Assembly (NCBI GenBank): GCA_044870295.1
Contig: JBIOYQ010000047.1
Span: 1-9,098 of the forward strand
Direction: 5' to 3'
From: AC-52 sp044870295
Lineage (GTDB): Bacteria; Actinomycetota; UBA4738
DNA: 9,098 bases
Of the stretch, positions 6,238 to 9,098 are shown in pieces. Made by a program: the position numbers and the translations under genes. Under the pieces are notes generated by a model. The model saw only the letters and a list, made by a program, of their open reading frames with translations. It searched no databases and was not told where the DNA came from. Numbering within the stretch: the first letter of the stretch is position 1; each line of letters starts with the position of its first letter.

Positions 6238-7437
6238 ATGGCCAGGATCGTGCTGGACGGGGTCACGAAGGTCTTCGGTTCGGATGTGGTCGCCGTGGAC
6301 GATGTTTCGCTCGAGATCGGCGACGGCGAGTTCATGGTGCTGGTCGGGCCGTCGGGATGCGGGAAGTCCACGATCCTGCGCCTCTTGGCCGGACTCGAGG
6401 ACGTGACCGCCGGCGAGATCCTGATCGGTGACCACAACGTCACCGATCTCCCGCCGAAGGAACGCGACGTTGCCATGGTCTTCCAGAACTACGCGCTGTA
6501 CCCCCACATGACCGTCGAGCAGAACATCGGATTCGGCCTGAAGCTGCGGGGGACGCCCCGGGACGGCATCCGGTCGCGCGTTCATGAGGCGGCCAAGATC
6601 CTGGGACTGGAGCCGTTCCTGTCGAGGAAGCCGGCGGAGCTGTCGGGCGGGCAGCGCCAGCGGGTGGCCATGGGCCGGGCCATGGTTCGAGAGCCCAAGG
6701 CGTTCCTCATGGACGAGCCGCTGTCGAACCTCGACGCGAAGCTCCGCGTGCAGATGCGAGCCGAGCTGGCTCGGCTCCACGAGCGGCTCGGCACCACCGC
6801 CGTCTACGTGACCCACGATCAGACCGAGGCGATGACCCTCGGCCAGCGGGTCGCGGTGCTGCGTGACGGTGTGCTCCAGCAGGTCGAGACGCCGCAGACC
6901 CTGTACAACTCCCCGGCGAACCTCTTCGTGGCCGCCTTCATCGGCTCGCCGCCCATGAACCTGGTCGAGGCGAAGGTCGAAGGCCGCACCATCACCTTCG
7001 GGGGATTCCAGCTCCCGCTGCCCGAGTCCGCCGACCTCGCCGCGTACGACCAGCGGACGCTCATCCTGGGGATCCGTCCGTCGGACATGGAGGACACCAG
7101 CGTGTGGCACACGGACACCCTGCCCACCGTCGAGGTCGACACCGAGGTCACCGAGGAGCTGGGCTCGGAGGTCAACATCCTGTTCCGAGTGAACGCGCCG
7201 CCGGTGGCCACCGAGGACACCCTCGCGGCGTCGACCGCGGAAGGTGAGGAGGAAGCCGTCATGCCGCTGCTGGGGGATGGCGGCCAGTCGGTGTTCTGCG
7301 CTCGGGTGGACGCCCGCACCAAGGCCCGCTCGGGGGAACGGGTGCGGCTGTCGGTCGACCCCGACCGGTTCCACTACTTCGACAAGGAGACCGGCCTCAG
7401 GGTCGGAACGGGCCTTCCGGCCCCCGCCCGGGCCTGA
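6238..7437 (+). CDS. Sugar ABC transporter ATP-binding protein (MsmX/UgpC/MsiK type)
   Basis: A 399-residue ATPase that powers a CUT1 sugar importer from the cytoplasmic side, presumably the one whose binding protein and permease lie on the leftward arm. Nucleotide-binding domain 1-235: Walker A GPSGCGKST (37-45), Q-loop VFQNYALYPH (81-90), signature LSGGQRQR (135-142), Walker B AFLMDEP (155-161), D-loop LSNLDAKLR (162-170) and H-loop VTHDQTEAMT (191-200). From about 240 a TOBE-type regulatory region follows (GSPPMNLVEAKVEGR, LGIRPSDM). Between about 320 and 350 a low-complexity acidic insertion (TLAASTAEGEEEA) interrupts the second half before the ending VDPDRFHYFDKETGLRVG. All catalytic residues are intact. 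In many actinobacteria one shared ATPase such as MsiK serves several importers; having a dedicated copy inside the locus is notable. It ends the rightward operon, followed by a hairpin. Confidence 0.95.
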   Translation: MARIVLDGVTKVFGSDVVAVDDVSLEIGDGEFMVLVGPSGCGKSTILRLLAGLEDVTAGEILIGDHNVTDLPPKERDVAMVFQNYALYPHMTVEQNIGFGLKLRGTPRDGIRSRVHEAAKILGLEPFLSRKPAELSGGQRQRVAMGRAMVREPKAFLMDEPLSNLDAKLRVQMRAELARLHERLGTTAVYVTHDQTEAMTLGQRVAVLRDGVLQQVETPQTLYNSPANLFVAAFIGSPPMNLVEAKVEGRTITFGGFQLPLPESADLAAYDQRTLILGIRPSDMEDTSVWHTDTLPTVEVDTEVTEELGSEVNILFRVNAPPVATEDTLAASTAEGEEEAVMPLLGDGGQSVFCARVDARTKARSGERVRLSVDPDRFHYFDKETGLRVGTGLPAPARA

Positions 7438-7457
7438 AGGAATCGCTCCGGACGGGG

Positions 7458-7485
7458 TCGGCCCCGGCGCAACCGCCGGGGCCGA
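7458..7485. terminator. GC-rich hairpin between convergent genes, likely bidirectional terminator
   Basis: A perfect 12-bp inverted repeat, TCGGCCCCGGCG and CGCCGGGGCCGA, encloses a CAAC loop in the 74-bp gap between the ATPase stop and the stop of the convergent secreted-protein gene. There is no T-tract on either side, so it departs from the classical intrinsic terminator, but such U-less hairpins are common at gene ends in high-GC bacteria. Being symmetric, it would form in both transcripts. Confidence 0.7.
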
Positions 7486-7511
7486 AACCCGCCAGCCAGC
7501 CCTGCCGCTCC

Positions 7512-8894
7512 CTACGGCGAATAGACCATCGCGTTCTGGGCGAACGTCGGCCCGCGCAGGTCGGTCCAGATGGGATGCGGCGTGGTGCCCTGGACCGTGA
7601 TGGCTTCGTAGTCGCCGATGAACGCCCCACCGAAGAACGGGTCGTTGTTGGGGAACGAGGACGCCGTGGAGATCTTCACCGCGGGCCCGCCATGCACGAG
7701 ATACCGGTCGTAGCTCGAGTTGGACCTCTTCGTCTGACTCCATGAGATGGCCAGCGTTCCCGTGGAGTCCGCGGCGATCGCCGGGAAGAACTGGTCGTCA
7801 CCGGAGTCCGAGACCGTGGTGAGCGTCCCCTGCGTCCACAGGTACGTCCGCCCCACCCCCGTGTCGTTGGAAGCCCACACCACGCTGGGCTTGCCAGCGT
7901 AGGACGTGATCATCGGGAACGAGTTGTCGCGGAACACGAAGCCCGGGAGCGGGCTGGGCAGGTCCGTGAACCCCGGCGGGCTGATGGTCCGGGTCGTCCC
8001 CCAGCCCTGGCGCGGCCGCCACCGGTTCATCGAAATGGACCCGACCAGGGAGGTCGGGCTTGGGAACTCCTCCCACGTCACCCAGAACCCGCCGCGACCG
8101 TCGGTGGCCAGGGCCACGCCGGCCGAGTAGGTGGATCCCGGGGGGGTCAGGATCGCGATCGGCGGACCCGAAGCCGCTCCGGTGTTGAACGCCGCGATAC
8201 GCAGCGGGAAGACGTCGTTGAAGCCGATGCAGAACGAGCCATGGTACTCGGTCCACCCCACGAAGACGTGACGCCCGTCCTGCATGATGGCGGGCTTGTC
8301 CTGGAAGCGATCGTTCGTGTTCGCCGAGATCTGGAAGTAGCTCCATGAGCCGTTCGACGGGTCCCGGCGGGCCAGCTCGACGCCGCCGACCGTGCAGTCG
8401 ACGTAGTCGAAGTAGATGCCGGAGTAGTACACGACGCCGGGTGTGTCGATGGCCAGGCCGGGGTCACCGGCTGCCGTGTTGGTCCCGTGCGGGAACAGGT
8501 CGAGCGGACCGTTGTCCGTCCAAGTCTTCCCGTCGGTTGACGTGTAATAGCCGAGGTCGGCGTTGCCGTTCCACGAGTTGTAGTCGTTGGCGCCGGCGAC
8601 GAACGTGGTGCCGTTGTAGGCGATCCAGGTCTCATTCGTCGGCGAGCCGGTGCTGTTGCAGTCGGCGATGTAGTTGGTCGCTCCCGGCGTCGAGCACGTC
8701 GTCGAAGGGGCGCCCGCCGGACCGCGGATCCTTGAGCCCTGGGCCTCGGGCCGGGCCACACCAGAGAGATGGGGACCCATGAACCGGGCCGCGGGTCCTC
8801 GGGGCGCCGCCGTCGCGCCGCCGGGAATGGCGGCGAACAGGACGCCGGCAACCATCGCGACGATCGTCGCGGCGGACCAGACCTTTCTCCTCAT
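7512..8894 (-). CDS. Secreted beta-propeller protein of the sialidase/BNR-like type, function unknown
   Basis: A 460-residue exported protein. A Sec signal peptide occupies residues 1-29 (MRRK, a hydrophobic core at 8-22, cleavage likely after ATA). An Asp-box, STDGKTW at 119-125, marks a sialidase-like propeller. The pattern of a short hydrophobic strand, Gly turn and VxW-type strand repeats about seven times: TWIAYNGTTFVAG (89-101), PGLAIDTPGVVYYSG (145-159), PAIMQDGRHVFVGW (201-214), GVALATDGRGGFWVTW (259-274), PMITSYAGKPSVVW (327-340), PAIAADSTGTLAISW (371-385) and EAITVQGTTPHPIW (430-443). Four cysteines (67, 79, 167, 222) could form disulfides outside the cell. The conserved Arg motif (FRIP/YRIP) of true sialidases was not seen, so catalysis is not predicted. 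It is convergent with the sugar operon and has its own AGGAGGT ribosome site, so it need not share the sugar pathway. Confidence 0.85.
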   Translation of the reverse strand: MRRKVWSAATIVAMVAGVLFAAIPGGATAAPRGPAARFMGPHLSGVARPEAQGSRIRGPAGAPSTTCSTPGATNYIADCNSTGSPTNETWIAYNGTTFVAGANDYNSWNGNADLGYYTSTDGKTWTDNGPLDLFPHGTNTAAGDPGLAIDTPGVVYYSGIYFDYVDCTVGGVELARRDPSNGSWSYFQISANTNDRFQDKPAIMQDGRHVFVGWTEYHGSFCIGFNDVFPLRIAAFNTGAASGPPIAILTPPGSTYSAGVALATDGRGGFWVTWEEFPSPTSLVGSISMNRWRPRQGWGTTRTISPPGFTDLPSPLPGFVFRDNSFPMITSYAGKPSVVWASNDTGVGRTYLWTQGTLTTVSDSGDDQFFPAIAADSTGTLAISWSQTKRSNSSYDRYLVHGGPAVKISTASSFPNNDPFFGGAFIGDYEAITVQGTTPHPIWTDLRGPTFAQNAMVYSP

Positions 8895-8899
8895 CTCCC

Positions 8900-8906
8900 A
8901 CCTCCT
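8900..8906 (-). promoter_or_regulatory. Ribosome binding site of the secreted propeller gene
   Basis: On the minus strand this reads AGGAGGT, a full anti-Shine-Dalgarno match 5 bases before the ATG at 8894. It fixes that ATG, which is directly followed by the signal peptide, as the start. Confidence 0.8.
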
Positions 8907-9003
8907 GCTGTCGGGGGGCGCAGGGGCGCCCAGCCTGGGACCGGGTCGTGTCGGGGGAGGAGCCTACTCCGAGCGGGGGGAGAATGGGATCCGACGGTGG
9001 GAC
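8907..9003. other. Upstream region of the secreted propeller gene, no assignable gene
   Basis: This stretch must contain the promoter of the leftward propeller gene. No convincing -35/-10 pair was found. A small hairpin, GGGCGC/GCGCCC with an AGGG loop (8916-8931), lies in the presumed 5' leader just before the ribosome site; in DNA this G-rich it may be chance. The 16-bp ROK operator element is absent here, arguing that the propeller gene is outside that regulon. Confidence 0.5.
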
Positions 9004-9098
9004 TTGTATTGGCGCCTGTGGGGCGGCATATTGCCCTTCCCGCCGGCGGGTCGAGCCAAGGTCCGGCTGGGCGCGGCCCGCGCCACCGAGGCCGAGCA
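9004..9098 (+). CDS. Possible start of a further plus-strand gene running off the window
   Basis: The frame beginning at TTG 9004 stays open to the edge and reads as LYWRLWGGILPFPPAGRA and onward to a basic and Ala/Glu-rich stretch. Of the codons from 9001 to 9096, all but four (TAT, ATA, GGT, CGA) end in G or C, matching the coding bias elsewhere in the window, and the residue mix looks protein-like. Against it, the start is uncertain: no ATG or GTG lies nearby in frame and GGTGGG sits only two bases before the TTG. The frame also stays open upstream across the 5' region of the propeller gene. The minus-strand frame ending at TAG 8964-8966 shares the same wobble bias and is the alternative, although its Arg/Pro/Ser-rich product looks like a shadow. 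No family recognised. Confidence 0.25.
   Translation, partial: MYWRLWGGILPFPPAGRAKVRLGAARATEAE

Noticed and set aside
5224..7743. An 839-codon minus-strand open frame
   Set aside because: It is antisense to the kinase and ATPase genes, which carry intact catalytic motifs in order. Its product has no recognisable domain and looks like a reverse shadow.
8916..8931. Hairpin in the leader of the propeller gene as a riboswitch or attenuator
   Set aside because: It has only six base pairs in very G-rich DNA, with no alternative structure or T-tract seen.
9004..9032. Plus-strand promoter TTGTAT-17 bp-CATATT
   Set aside because: It has only 3 of 6 and 4 of 6 consensus matches and overlaps a stretch with coding-like bias, so it is too weak to annotate.
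1..9098. tRNA or rRNA genes, CRISPR arrays, insertion sequences, phage attachment sites
   Set aside because: None was seen: no regularly spaced repeats, no transposase motifs and no RNA-gene signatures were recognised on either strand.

Overview
The window is G+C-rich DNA, with coding frames that strongly prefer G or C at the third position. It carries a compact sugar-catabolism locus of the kind found in high-GC bacteria, most likely Actinomycetota; Chloroflexota or Dormibacterota relatives are not excluded. The hints are GTG starts, a promoter whose predicted transcript begins at a start codon, a lipoprotein CUT1 sugar-binding protein, a ROK regulator and a BadF-type amino-sugar kinase. No species can be named from the sequence alone.

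Layout: two gene sets diverge from a gap of only 24 bp at 4087-4110. Leftward (minus strand) run a GTG-started GH4 glycosidase of the 6-phospho-beta-glucosidase type (2812-4086), a ROK-family repressor (1536-2747), a sugar-binding lipoprotein (133-1476), and the first 31 codons of what is probably the first permease (1-94). Rightward (plus strand) run a two-SIS-domain sugar-phosphate isomerase/deaminase (4111-5178), a BadF/NAGK-type kinase (5185-6228) and an MsmX/UgpC-type transport ATPase (6238-7437). A 12-bp GC-rich hairpin (7458-7485) separates this set from a convergent gene for a secreted seven-repeat beta-propeller protein (7512-8894). The last 200 bases hold that gene's upstream region and perhaps the start of a further plus-strand gene.

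The genes read as one pathway: an oligosaccharide is bound by the lipoprotein, imported through an ABC transporter energised by the locus's own ATPase, phosphorylated by the BadF kinase, cleaved by the NAD-dependent GH4 enzyme, and its amino-sugar phosphate isomerised or deaminated by the SIS protein. A beta-linked amino sugar (chitosan- or chitin-derived oligosaccharide) is the best substrate guess. It is an inference.

The clearest non-genic signal is a perfect 16-bp element present twice, once in front of the ROK gene (2762-2777, minus orientation) and once just inside the SIS gene at the divergent promoter (4119-4134, plus orientation). It is very likely the ROK operator, so a single regulator would control itself and both arms. 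At the divergent promoter a TTCACA-17 bp-TATACT promoter places the transcription start on the GTG start codon of the SIS gene, implying a leaderless mRNA.
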